From the NCBI RefSeq assembly GCF_022539665.2, contig NC_081338.1, forward strand, positions 6,684,446 through 6,748,445: DNA of 64,000 bases, in the 5' to 3' direction. The DNA is from Daphnia carinata (taxonomy: Eukaryota; Arthropoda; Branchiopoda; Diplostraca; Daphniidae). The notes under the pieces are model-generated. The model saw nothing but the letters and a program-made list of their open reading frames with translations. It was not told where the DNA came from and ran no database searches. Shown piece after piece: positions 23,355 through 35,620 of the stretch (its first letter is position 1; each line of letters begins with the position of its first letter). The position numbers and the translations under genes were made by a program.

Positions 23355-26300
23355 ATGGCATCGGTTCTCACTTTATCAGTTTTCCGAAGGCGGGTACTTC
23401 AAAAACCGTTCCTACAAACTTATTTTGTGACAAAAAACATTTTGCCTGCATGCCATTATGTGGAAATCTCCAGAGCAAACAAGTATCACAGGGACACTGT
23501 ATGCAATCATGGTAGCAGAAAATATCTTCCCTACCTACATGATTCGAAGCTTTTGAATCCTTCACTAACACCGATCTGGAAGGTACATATATATAGAGTT
23601 AAGTTATTTGGCCTACTAACACAAATGCTTTGAAAACATAGGCTGGAATCCAATTGCAGTCTCATGGAAGTTCGTCCCATTCACATGAATTCATCGGTAA
23701 CAATGTTGGGCCTGTTTCAGGTCCACAACTTGTGAAATACTTGTTCAGATACATTTGGCCTAAAGTATATGACAGAATTAATTGAACAAGAATTTTATAA
23801 TTATTATTTCATCTTATATTTTGTTTCCAGGACAATTGGGAAATCAAACGCAGAGTTGTATTTGCTTCAGGACTGTTAGTTTCTGCTAAGTTACTAAATG
23901 TTGGTGTACCTTTCCTATTCAAACATGCTGTGGATCTGCTCAATACACATTTGGACTCCCCCTTGCACATGGGTGATCCTCAAGCCACTATCACAACAGC
24001 TGTGTTTACCGTTCTAGCTGCCTGTAAGTAAAATTATTCAAATTCAAGATATTCCCTATGACTTCTAAGTTTTATTATAGATGGTATAGCTCGTATCGGG
24101 GCCTCGGGCATGAACGAACTCCGCAACGCCGTGTTTGCAAAAGTATCGCAACATTCAGTACGACAAATAGCCAAAAATGTCTTCATGCATCTTCACAATT
24201 TAGACCTTAACTTTCATTTGAATCGCCAAACAGGTGCCCTTTCGAAGGTAGAAATAAAATTTTATATTAATGTAGGTATTTTTTTAAGGAAAGAGTTATT
24301 GTTAATTTCTTTTTAAAGGCTATCGATCGTGGCAGCCGAGGCATTAATTTTCTTCTAGCTGCCTTACTTTTTAATGTCGTGCCCACAATCTTCGAGGTAT
24401 CGCTCGTAAGCACTATTTTGGTAAGTAGAAAATGAAGAATCAACTACAAAACTGAAAAATAATAATCACCAATGTTTAATTGCATCTTGTTTCTCTTTTT
24501 AACTTTTACAGGGAATGCGATGCGGTTGGGAATTTGCCACCATCACACTCAGTTGCATTGGTCTATATACTGGATATACTTTGGCAGTCACCCAGTGGCG
24601 AACACGTTTCAGAATTGCCATGAATCAAGCAGAGAATGAAGCAGGAAACAAGGCTATTGACTCACTGATCGTAAAACAATTCTCCGTTTAATTAAGGCTT
24701 TATGGAAACTAATGTTTTCTTGTTTTTACCCCTGTAATGGGCTAGAACTATGAAACTGTGAAGGTAAGCTTTTCTATCAACCTTTGGAAATCAGCAGATG
24801 TGTTCTGGATTTTCTTGTAATTCATTGCCCCGCTTTTCAGTATTTTAACAACGAAAAATTTGAAGCCGAAGAATATGACAAGTCACTGAAAAAATACGAA
24901 ACTGCATCTTTGAAGACGAATTCAAGCCTCGCTTTGTTAAACTTTGGACAGCAAGCTATTTTCAGTGTTGCGCTGACGGCAGTGATGCTGCTATCCGCCA
25001 AGCAAATTGTCAATGGTACATTTATTGAATCTTAGTTATTTTGAATTTGTTTTTCACTTCGTCAATCATTATAGGACAAATGACAGTTGGAGATCTTGTT
25101 ATGGTGAATGGTCTTCTTTTTCAACTATCTTTGCCATTGAATTTTCTTGGCTCTGTATACCGGGAAGTACGTCAAGCGGTAATTGACATGCAGGTTCGTA
25201 TTTCATATTGTAATAAATTTACATACTGCTATTTACATTATAAATTGGCTACCGTTTTGAAATAAGGTTCTTTTTGCACTCCAAAACGTCAAATCTTCGA
25301 TTCCTGTAAGTTAATTAAATTACTTGTAGTCGTAGAGATAGGATTCAAGTTATGTTTATACGTTCATTATTTGCTTTGTAAGGTCACGGCCGCATTACCT
25401 CCGTTGAAACTGGAAACTTTTAAAGAAGCCACAATCGAATTCCAAGACGTGCATTTTCACTATGGCGGGAACAAAGAAATTTTCAGTGGCTTAAACTTCA
25501 CAGTGCCAGCCGGGAAGACGGTTGCCTTGGTTGGGGGATCAGGTTCTGGGTAATTTAATCAATCTTAGTAATGTTGTTTTCACACTAGAACACACTACCG
25601 ATGATCAGTAAGAAACAAAATCTCTGCTCTTTTCAGCTTTTGTTTCGTACGTCTTTCTTCATCTCCTTTTTTTTTTTTTAACAAGATCGTTTTCCATTCT
25701 ACTGTTAAAGCAATTTCCATACAATTAGTTTATCATCGTGATTAACCAGTTCATTGTTTGATAGGAAATCGACGCTTATAAGGCTTCTTTATCGTTTGTT
25801 TGAACCCCAAGAAGGAAAAATTTTAATTGGAGGACAAGATATCAGCGCTGTAAATGTTGACAGTCTTCGTCAATCAATTGCTATTGTTCCACAGGTATTA
25901 TTTCATTTTTACTACCAAGGTTTTAAGGCTGCATTTCTTAGACTCATTTTTGATTAATAGGAACCTGTACTGTTTAACAACACAATATATTATAACTTGC
26001 AATATGGCAACTTTCAAAAAAGCGAAGAAGAGGTTCATGAAGCGGCGAAAATGGCAGGAATTCACGATTCAATCATGTCTTGGCCCAAACAGTACAACAC
26101 ATCGGTCTGCAAAGCTTCATTTACCAGCCTTAAACGTATCTGAATTTTGATTACTCTTGACAAAAGGTTGGGGAACGGGGGCTGAAACTGTCTGGTGGAG
26201 AGAAGCAGCGAGTTGCAATCGCTAGAGCAATATTGAAAACCTCGCCAATTCTGATATTCGATGAAGCCACATCGTCTTTAGATTCCGTAACCGAAAGTGT

Positions 26301-26570
26301 AAGTTTTTGAACAGTCAGACGTACTCAGACTCAGACTAACTGAATTATCTTCTTTATCATTAGAATATCATGGAAGCATTGAAAAAGGCTACAACCAATA
26401 GAACTTCAATCTGCATTGCTCATCGATTGACCACTGTGATTGATGCAGATGAAATTTTCGTGCTCCAAAGCGGACGTATAGTGGAGAGAGGGACACATCC
26501 CGAATTGCTTGCAACAGCTAATAGTGTGTATGCCAAACTATGGAATACCCAATTCAGAACCCATGGCTAA
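23355..26570 (+). CDS. ABCB7: ABCB7/Atm1 mitochondrial ABC transporter
   Basis: Fifteen exons: 23355-23582, 23642-23764, 23831-24023, 24081-24247, 24319-24420, 24512-24670, 24746-24763, 24841-25015, 25075-25193, 25267-25305, 25383-25549, 25765-25894, 25961-26104, 26167-26298 and 26364-26570. All are in phase, giving 700 aa (human about 750). The N-terminus [18 protein letters not shown] is a mitochondrial presequence. The membrane half carries the family-typical [25 protein letters not shown] and [18 protein letters not shown]. The nucleotide-binding half has Walker A GGSGSGKST (492-500), signature LSGGE (596-600), Walker B ILIFDE (616-621) and the switch His652. As a homodimer in the inner membrane it exports a glutathione-linked sulfur compound for cytosolic Fe-S proteins. 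The C-terminus ends at RTHG and lacks the Lys/Cys-rich tail of vertebrate ABCB7. The donor at 26,105 (GTCTGC) is weak. The start is the first ATG in frame. Confidence 0.96.
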
Positions 26571-27284
26571 GCCAGACCTGAATTTGTGACCGGTCAACAT
26601 ATGCCTGACAGAAAGCTGTGAGTTAAAAAGCTTTGTTTTTAGACATAATTGTATAGGGCTTCAAGAATTATGAGAAGATAAGTCATAATGAAAAATGGGA
26701 AAACTATCAATGGGAAATTAAATTTCTTGACAAAATGGAGCCAGCAATCTAACACTATGCCAATTGTAAAAATAAAAAGATTGGTTCCCAAAAAATCATG
26801 AATTGGTATTACTCTTTTAGAGCTTGTTTAATGAGTAACGAAATTTCGTTTGGACGATGCAAATGTGTTCCATTTGATATCGATCTAGATTTGCTATACG
26901 AGTCATGATGACTAAAAATAGCCAAGAGGGAAAGCAGCGTACAAGGAGTGCACTTGGTTGCAGCATCTATATGGAGAAAACACAAATAATTCTACTTAAT
27001 TTTTTATTTAAGAGTATTCTGATCGAAACACATTGAAAAATTTATGTAACTTACAATAATTTGGTTAGTGGTTGCCGAAGAAGACATTTGTTAAATCTCG
27101 TTCAAATAAATTAAATTGGCATAGTTATCTGGTTACTATTGCTTTTTCGAATTTAATGTCAAAATTTATAATGAAAATTACAAATTTAAAGAAAGAACTA
27201 ATTGGAATTCTGACAACAAAGGAAGCAGACGATTGATATTGCCATAATTTGCATTTTTGTGATTCAGTTATTAGCACATTTCAG
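26571..27284 (+). other. ABCB7 3' flank and spacer
   Basis: An AATAAA at 26,771-26,776, 200 bp after the stop, is the likely polyadenylation signal. A 49-codon minus-strand frame at 26,817-26,966 has a hydrophobic start but no other support. Confidence 0.5.
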
Positions 27285-28029
27285 TTCGGTGCTTCAGTCG
27301 TTCAGTGCTTCTCTTTGTCGTGTGACGTCAGTGTGATGGAGGTCGGAGAAATCTTTCAAAGAATCTCCCCACATCGAAGAACGGTAATATAATAGTTACT
27401 AATTTCTTTTTTAGTAACTAAGTCCTTGATTGTGATAAAGATGATGAAATTTATTGGAAGAAATTATTTATCACAAAAGCTAGAGTGATTCCCTGATTCC
27501 CGCCAAAACTTGGCAAAAAATCTTTGTTCGACACACGTGGTGGTGACGTCACCAAGGGAAATCTCACTAAAAAAATTGTTTGCTGTGGAGCTTTTAGTTA
27601 TTTTAACAGTTTTTTGTTTCAAAATAATTCAGTCTAGATACTTCTTGTAGTACAGTACAATTTTTAGCTGCATTTTAGAATTTACAGTTCAGTTGCACCA
27701 CGACTCCCACACTTAAATAATGGCAGCATTTCTTAAGTGATATTCTCATGAAATAGTTTAGTCTGACTTTGAAGATTATATTTTAACTTTTCTTCATCTG
27801 TCTTATTTTAGATTCCAGTATCTACAAGACTTCAGAGATCAAGCTGAGCCAGAAGATTCCTCGCTCCACCATGCAATGTAAGATTGATAATCTTTCATTT
27901 AACTCAGCACCTTTTCCATGCACGAAATGCTCACTGCCATTCAGTTGTTGCTTGTGATGGGCAATTTCTTTATTACTGTACAGAATTCCACGCGTACAAC
28001 ATTCAATCAGGCTTCTTGAATTTCCATTT
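27285..28029 (+). other. Unidentified spliced transcription unit
   Basis: Three overlapping initiator-like motifs (CAGTTCGG, CAGTCG, CAGTGC) at 27,285-27,310 are followed by a CRE and then a donor at ACG|GTAATA (27,384). An acceptor TTATTTTAG opens a second exon at 27,812-27,877 with an excellent ATG CAAT|GTAAGA donor. A third acceptor, TATTACTGTACAG, lies at 27,983. One frame stays open across exons 1 to 3 (...HIEERFQYLQDFRDQAEPE...) but has a stop and no ATG just upstream. The only ATG in exon 1 gives a 27-codon frame. I cannot name a product: a noncoding RNA, an upstream-ORF leader or a gene with an unseen first exon all fit. Confidence 0.35.
27323..27551. promoter_or_regulatory. CRE palindromes near the 27.3 kb unit
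   Basis: TGACGTCA at 27,323-27,330 and again at 27,544-27,551 inside the 12-bp palindrome GGTGACGTCACC. A third copy lies at 28,498-28,505. Confidence 0.45.
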
Positions 28030-29610
28030 TGATGCAGACTCTCCCGGAGTCAACCGTTTTGTGGGGGAAAGCTTTGCTTGATTGTAGAGCTCATTTAATC
28101 AGGCAAATCAGTTAGTTAAGACCGTTGTGAAATCCCTTAAGGATCTTTTCGTGACGCATCAACACACTGCTTTCCCATCGTGAGCAAACATGCAGGTGTT
28201 CACATTTGTCAGTCACAGGGCATGTGAAGCACATTACACACTACAAGTGGTTTGTTGAATGAAATTGAACGATCCATCTGATCTGGATCGTTGAATTTTC
28301 AGTACCCCCATCATTCCGATTATGCAGAGCGTTTTGTTAGGCTTAAACTTGTCCCACCGTAAATCTTCTGTATGTAAACTGCATTTCCAAAGCGTCGACA
28401 CATACACCAGAAGGGTCATAAAAAAAGGGCGATAAAATTTATAGTTGGCGTATGTTACTTTCAAAATGATAGGGTCTGCATTTACTGGAAGATTGTGTGA
28501 CGTCAGCAATGTTTCTAAATGTAGACTTGAGACTCAGTTCCACTTTGCGAAACAATGGTAACGTCATGGAAACAAGAATCTTGTCTAAGTAAAACTACAA
28601 ATATCGATGGTCGTATCAATGATGGATAAAGGTCTTGCATCTCCATGGGAATGGCAACTTCGTTGTGTTTTCGTACTACTGTATCGAACGGACTCCTTAT
28701 TTTTGAGGGGAGGGGGGTGAAGTTTTGCGTTTCGTTCGAAATTGAAAGGGCATTGTCATAGTAACCAAACCTATAGGGAAGTTTTTGGACTATGATCAAA
28801 AGATTCAGACATGAAAAGATTTTCTAGCTTAAGGGTCAACATGCAGAAAACATCTGTCGTTGTCCGCCAAATTTTGACGTTTCAATACAGCCAATATGTT
28901 ATGAACCGTTGAATGGCGAAAAAAAAAGAGGAAGAGATCCATTTCAATGATTACAATTTTCACTAAAGATTTCTCTTTTTTTTTTTTTTTTTTTTTTTTG
29001 AGGGGGAGGGGGTTCCTCCTTTGACTTGGACATGTTTTTTCACCCGTGACCGGACGAAGTAATCTCTTATCAGTATGAATAGTATAGACTTTGATAGACA
29101 TTCGCTATCCATCGTTCTTGCCAATCGATGAGTTCGCAATTTTCCCGCGTGATTTTAACACGCGCGCCTTTCGCAGAATTTTTGTCATCTTTGGTCTCCA
29201 ATTTTGTGTGCGTGTGTGTTAAACCGTAGGGAAACGTGAAACTTTAGTTGAAACCTGCACAAGGGAAATCAATAAAGTTTGTCTGCCTTGAAGTCTATCG
29301 CTGTAGGTGCAATGGAGCAAAGTTGCATCGTTGAAGGGTTTTCGCGTCATCTTTCTCCGATACGCTTAGCGCCACCTATTGCCGCTCGACTGACTTTTAC
29401 CGTCTTTTATCTTCGTCCCCCCCCCCCCCACTTTCTTTTTCTTAAGAAACAGAAAAATTCACGAGTCTCTTTTTTTTTTTGATTAAAAATTTGATAATAA
29501 AATGGCCGAGAAAAAAAAATAAAATGTTTATAGGACAGCTGTTTCTTTGCGTTCTCGATCGATCAGATAGAAGACGGACTGAAAATGATGTGTGACAGAT
29601 CGGGTTTCTT

Positions 29611-29643
<33 letters not shown>

Positions 29644-31375
29644 AAATAGATAAATAACAAATGGCGTACTGACTTTGGAAACAGTTTGGTGTGTGACCCG
29701 GGTCCCTTGGTAGATGGGGTATACCCGAACGGAGATTTATCGGTCCCGGGAAAGAGCCCCAGCAGAAGTGTGCGAGTGTCTATATATCAGATACGGTCAT
29801 CGTCGCCTGTCTTATTGGGTCATAGGGGTCGTTATACAGTATAATGTAGTTATAAAGAACTAGAAATGCCTTTTCTTTTACCCGTTTCCGTTCATGTTGT
29901 CTTTTAAATTTTTATTATTACTTTTTTTTTTTCAAAGCATTGAAATGGTTTTTGTTTTAAAGTACCGGGCGACACGGTCACGTACGAGACAGATATACTG
30001 TGACACAACAACCGTCTCTTTGCTCCATCCATATTGCATGATCGAGTAGAACAGTAAAGGAATTTTTGAAACTTTTATTTTTTTTTTTTTTTTTGTCGTT
30101 CAAACATTAAAAAGGAAAATGCGCCGATTCTTTTCCTGTTTGTCTGCGCTCTTGCAGAGGCATTAAAGATTAAAGGTTTTTATTTTTTTTTTTTTTTTGC
30201 GTTGAAGCCTATACTTGCTAGTAGGCAGGATAGTCTGATGGGAAAAGAAGGTAATCGAGTTTTAAGGCCCCTGATGTTAAAGCGACGACGTCCGGTCCAT
30301 GTAATCCCCCCCATTGCAGAGGAGAAAAAAAAAAAAGACGAGGTGCGCATAGCCAATGAACGAACCCCCCCCCCTCTCGCCTTTGCCTTCCAAAGAAAAA
30401 CGAATAAAAAAATCAGCAAAGGGGAAACTGAGACAGATGCAATTAAAAAAAAAAATAGTAGAAAGCAAGAAAAAAGCAAGTGTATCAAAAAAAATATCAT
30501 CAATGTGCTAATCTGTATCGATTTATTTCTTATTTTGTAATAGGGTTGGGCTATTTTATTTTTGCTTGTACATTTTTTTTTTGTGTTATTTTTTTTTTTT
30601 TTTATTTTTTCAATTCGAAATGTTGTCGTCGAGTCGAATGGACGATGATAGATGTAGATTGGCCGCATTCTTTGGCAACACGAACGATCTATGTCACATC
30701 ACTTGCTCTTTTCTTATCTCTGGCTATTTTTGGCGTCGACCCCTGACAGATCCTGATTCGATCGGAAACGTGAAAAAATACGAACTTATCGATACAATGT
30801 GGCGTGAAAAAAAGATATCCTGCTGCGCCGCTAAATCCTATTGGACGTTATGCGAAACGAGAAAGAAAAGTTGGCATTTTTTGTTTAAACAGAAAAAAAA
30901 ACGGTAAAAGTTTAATTTAAAAGTAACAGAAACAAAACAAAAGATCACAAAGATGTTATTTTCATTCTTGTATACGTGCGGTCCCTGACAAGCCGAGCGA
31001 ACGATACAACATTCCCACGTTCCAACTCTTGTCTACATTTTTTTTTTTTTTGCGTGTAGTCGTCTGCGTGACGCTCTTCTTATCGTTGTGTGTGTTGAAA
31101 AGACAATGTTACATGGGGAAGGATCGGAAGAGAGAAAAAAAAAAAATGCAATTTTCTTTTTCTCTCTTTCTTTGACGCTTTTTAGTTGAGCTACTACCGG
31201 CGAAAATTTTCGCGTGAATGAAAGCATCCGCGTGAGTGTCTCAGTTGTTTCCTGGTGGCATTTTTCACGGTTAAGCAAGTCAACATTTTTGTTTTTTTCT
31301 TGTTGTCTTTCAACGGAGGGTTCTTACCTTATCCGTTGCCAGTCTTTTCATCATTGCCACTTGACAATTCTCTTT

Positions 31376-31412
<37 letters not shown>

Positions 31413-31883
31413 CACAGACCCGGGCACGTTACGCGTTTCTTTCTTGTTTTTAATAGTGGCCTTCTGTTGGTATAAATTGGTTTCCTTCGTATTGATCCTT
31501 TTCCGCATTTGTGCGTAACACTGAACCTTTTTTTTTTTTTTGAAATAAAAAAAAACGTTAACTTTCGTTTAGTAGACAAGTGCCGTGTGGGCGGATCGTA
31601 CGGGCCGTCGGGGTCTAAAGCGTCCAGTTGTTGGTAGGTCGTGCGGCTTATGAGTTGGGGGAAAAAAAAACAAAAAAACTAGGTGAATAAAAAAAAAGTG
31701 AGCGTTTAAAAAAGAAATTGCTGGGCCGTCGTCGGTGGCAGTCGACGACTGGACGTTCACGTTTCATGTGGCCAGCTCTGAGTGTTATCGCTAGTGTTTG
31801 AACCGTGTCGAATCAGATGGCCCGTTGAAGGTATTATTTTTTTTTTAAACGTGAAACGAAATTCGAAAATCAAAGTGAAGACT
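28030..31883. other. No gene recognised
   Basis: Homopolymer-rich sequence with poly-T and poly-A runs at 28,979-28,999, 29,617-29,641 and 31,380-31,409. Open frames of 90-160 codons here run through homopolymers or lack splice context. A 96-codon frame at 30,620-30,907 (MLSSSRMDDDR...) is clean but unsupported. Confidence 0.5.
28557..28766. promoter_or_regulatory. Three X-box-like motifs spaced 85-100 bp
   Basis: On the minus strand, GTTTCCATGACGTTAC (28,558-28,573), GTTGCCATTCCCATGG (about 28,642-28,657) and GGTTACTATGACAAT (28,751-28,765). Each holds a recognisable RFX half site. No gene start next to them was identified. Confidence 0.3.
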
Positions 31884-31950
31884 ATGGCTACGAAACAAGA
31901 TATGGCGGAACTCGATCGTTTGGAAACTGGTTCCAATTTCCCATCTTTAG
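31884..31950 (+). CDS. Candidate alternative first exon A, stomatin-like gene
   Basis: ATG at 31,884 opens 22 codons (MATKQDMAELDRLETGSN...FPSL) and one extra base G before a GTAATT donor, phase 1. Joined to the shared acceptor at 62,045 it reads on as [10 protein letters not shown] without a frame break. Assignment to the stomatin gene, 30 kb away, rests on phase and strand only. Confidence 0.45.
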
Positions 31951-34214
31951 GTAATTTTTGTTGTCTCTTTAGCTATGCGTGAAGACTGGAAGAGAGGACA
32001 CTAAGTCAGTTTCGATAGCGAATTACACGCAGATGGTGGATGTTTTGAAATACGGACTGTTGTAAAAACGAGGATAATCGTTGTTTTATCTTGACCGTTT
32101 GATGTTTCTTTTTTTTTTTGCAGTGGGCAATTTTCTTGCTAGTTTCATTTACTTTTTTTTTTGTTGTTGTTGAAGTCCTTGAAGTTTCCTGTTTCACGCA
32201 CCCCATCCATCATAGAGGACGTTCTGGTTCGTAGGCCAAGAAACAGAGGGAATTGGGGACGAGCTCTTTTTTTCTTTATTGAGGCCGGTGTACATTTTTT
32301 TTTAATGCAACAGAGACATCCGTCACGCTCAATGAAAATGAATTCTGTCCGTGTCGTTAACTTAGCAAATAAAAAACAAACGTTTAATGATTTTTTTTCC
32401 CCCCCCCGTTGTGCGGTTCAACTCGAAATGGCCACCTGGCACACGTCATGGCCATTCAATGTCCTTCTGCTCAATTTCGGTACAATACGGATTTCCTTCC
32501 AGTCCCTGTAACATGAAATAAAACATTTTTAAATGTTGTCTTGATTAAAAAAAAAAAAAATTTTAATTCATTTCAGACCGTTCGAAAAATGAAGTCCTTT
32601 GCCTTGTCCAAATGTAAGATGAGATTTGGGTTTGCAATATCATTTGAAATCAGAGCGTTTGGTTATTATACCGATGAATAGTTATCTCCATGGCGGATCC
32701 AATCTGATATTAGGGAAGGGAAGGGGGATGATGACTTGGCTAGAAACAAAAGACAGATAAAGAGATGTATCATATAAAAGGGGTTTTTTTTGGGGGGGGG
32801 GGGGGGGAAGTAAAAAAAAAAAAAAGTGGGGCGGAGGCAAAAGGAGTGAAAGGGAAGCTTGTCAATGCGGAATTCCTGATCATTCAGTTCCGTCTTTCGC
32901 CACGCTGGTCAAAGTGCCTTGTGACTATCGGGAGGGGAGGGATATTGGTTTCCGGAACTGGATAACTTTTTTTTTTTCTTTTTCTTTTTCGCTGTGTGCT
33001 CTACAACGACCTATTTTTAGTAACTCGCTTCTTCTTTCACGACCGCAAGGCCGTATAGCTTTTACATCTCCCTCGATTTATTTTTATTTTTCTTTTTATT
33101 TTGAGGGGTGGGTAGCCGAAGACGTCGATGGCACACGATCGTCTTTACTTTTGTAATGAAAGAAACAAAACATCTTGAACTCGTAGAAAATTGCGCGGGT
33201 TTGTTTTTGTAGAAAGAAGAAAATGCCCACGTCATCAGAGATGTTGAATATCTAGCAGCAGCAGCAGCACCGATAGATGATTACAATGATTTTCTTTGTG
33301 GGCCATTCAAAAAGGATTGTCTTCTATTTTTAGCCTTCCCCGATAACCGTTCATTTCGATTCATGTATTCATCGTGCGGTGGGCAAAGGGAACGGGCTTC
33401 CCGAACGACCTCGTTATCCAGTCTCCATCTTTGAGCTCATTGTCGATGAGTGTGAAAGAAAAAAAGAGGAATAAACAGAAGCCTCTGCTGTTGAGATCCG
33501 CTTCTATAGATATCGATCGAATTTCTTTTTTTCTTCTTTGTTGGGGGTAGTAAGTGCAATATGAGTAGAAAGAGAACGAACTCGCGGAATAGGAGCATCA
33601 CCGTCGGTGGGGGGGGGGGGGGGGGGGTACCGACTGTCGGCAATCGCTTTTCGGCTTTCTGTTTGCCGGTCGTAATCGCCTTTCTTTTTTCTTGTGTCTC
33701 TGTTGCCTCTTCCTTTTGTTCAAAAACAAGCAGCCAGCAACTGCGCGAAGCTGATGAAAAGTCCTTTTTTTTTATTTTTTTATTTTCGCCTTATCAACGG
33801 GATTCATAGTACGGCTATTGTGTTTATCGATGAAAAGGACTTGTGTGTAGACATCGATCACATTCTTCTTTTTTTTTTTTGCTTCTCGGTTAGAAGTTGC
33901 CAGATGGATGTGGAGAGACACTCTTGATCGGATTACTAAACGATTGATAACGCAGCATATCGTCCACTCTTAACTCTTTACAGATTATGTATTATGTGTG
34001 ATGATCCACTTCTTGATTTAACTCTCGTATTTGATCATCCGTTTAATAGCTGTTGAAATTAAATTATAAACGTTGAATTTGGATGTTCCAATCCAATTCA
34101 TTGATTTTCACGCTGTATGTCCTTTTATTATTATTATTATTATTTTTTTTTTTTTTTTTTGCATTTGTTTATTTATTTATTTAGTTTTTATTAACCATTT
34201 TTCTTTTGCTCTTT

Positions 34215-34249
<35 letters not shown>
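31951..34249 (+). other. Intron-like, nothing firm
   Basis: Homopolymer-rich. A weak further first-exon candidate starts at ATG 33,561 (MSRKRTNSRNRSITV, phase 1 with G) but its donor GTGGGG is poor. A poly-T tract of 33 bases at 34,217-34,249 abuts the next exon. Confidence 0.4.
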
Positions 34250-34255
<6 letters not shown>

Positions 34256-34358
34256 CGATCCGGCGGCATTTTCTCTTTTGTTGGCGGTGCGATCTTTGCT
34301 TTGGTCCGGATCCTTTCTCTTCGCTCGACAGAAGCCGTCGGCTACAACATCAAGCGAG
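34250..34358 (+). CDS. Candidate alternative first exon B, stomatin-like gene
   Basis: ATG at 34,250 gives 36 codons plus G before a strong GTGAGT donor, phase 1. The peptide is hydrophobic (MFRSGGIFSFVGGAIFALV...) and then basic (RILSLRS...GYNIKR). This could act as an extra membrane anchor or signal anchor ahead of the stomatin hairpin. The ATG directly follows a 33-base poly-T run, whose codons (Phe) are also open in frame, so the true 5' edge is uncertain. Confidence 0.5.
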
Positions 34359-34521
34359 GTGAGTCACAATCTCGCACAATACTAATACACGTATATACTA
34401 TATAACAATCGAAAAAGAAGAAGAATAAGTCTGCTCTTCTTGAATGTTTAAAGTGGCGTGAGAGAGTAGTAGTTCTTCCGCCGTTAGTGCGTTTCGACGA
34501 ACAAAAGCAAGCGAAATCGTT

Positions 34522-34555
<34 letters not shown>

Positions 34556-35588
34556 ACTACCAATGTCGGTCCTTAACCCACCACCTCATTATGCAGAGTG
34601 GAGTTGTGGTGGATTCTAAAGTAGCGCTTAAAAAAAAAAGGGGGGGGGGAATCTATTGCAATCTTTAGCAGTCGGCCAATGCTTGTACATCGTCCTAATT
34701 CTATGCGGGATTTTGCACAAGTCCATAAGTCATCCTCGACTTTGCGTAAAGTTTCAACGAAGAGATGATTTAAAAGTTTCTAACTCCCTCCCCCTCCCCC
34801 CCCTCCCCAAAAAAAAAAGGAAATGTGAATTGAAACGAACGAAAAGTGCAATGGAATTCAAGCGACCGTCGTTTTTTTTTTCTTAATCGAAGGGAACTCG
34901 GCAGTACGTGGCGGTCGAACTGCATCTACGTTCGCGGAAAGGAGCAGCGCAACGATAAAAAAAAAAAGAAAATGTTTTAAAGTTTTCTTTGAATAGCGTC
35001 TCAATTGCTGCAGATCTCGTTAGACATGATCAAGATTCGCTTTTCGTTGGCCTTTGTGTCTCTTCATTTTTCTTCATACTACCAGATTTGGTCCACCTCC
35101 ATCCCTTTCTTGGTTGGACATGTCACCCCCAAAGAATCGGGTCACATTTTTGCCCCGATTCCTCTTCGGGTCGTACATTTGATTGAATTTCACTTTTTTT
35201 CTTTAAAAAAAAAAAAAATACCCCCCCCCCCCTCCCCCCTGTAAAGGGACATAACTCGTACCAGCAAACCAGATCGAGTACAATGCAATTTGCCGGAACG
35301 TTGAACCAGCGTGTTTTTTTTTGTTTTTTTTAAAAACCATTTACAGGGCGTCACGTAAATCAATAAAAGAAGAAAAAACATATTTGTAAACAGTTTAAGT
35401 CAATGGGCAAGAAAAAAAAAAATAAATAATAAGAATGTACACATGAAGGCGTTGCTATAGTGGTGTATCTGGTTTATGTGGACACGGTCTCCACCATATA
35501 CGCTTGTCTGTTTGGATTCCCCCCTTTTTTTTCTTTTGGCCGTTTCTCCCTTTCTTTTTCTTTTTTTTTTGATACTGGAGAAAGGGCG

Positions 35589-35620
<32 letters not shown>

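Noticed and set aside
23697-23720. 24-bp GT-AG 'intron' in ABCB7
   Set aside because: Too short to splice. It is a multiple of three and reads through in frame as NNVGPVS, so it was kept as coding.
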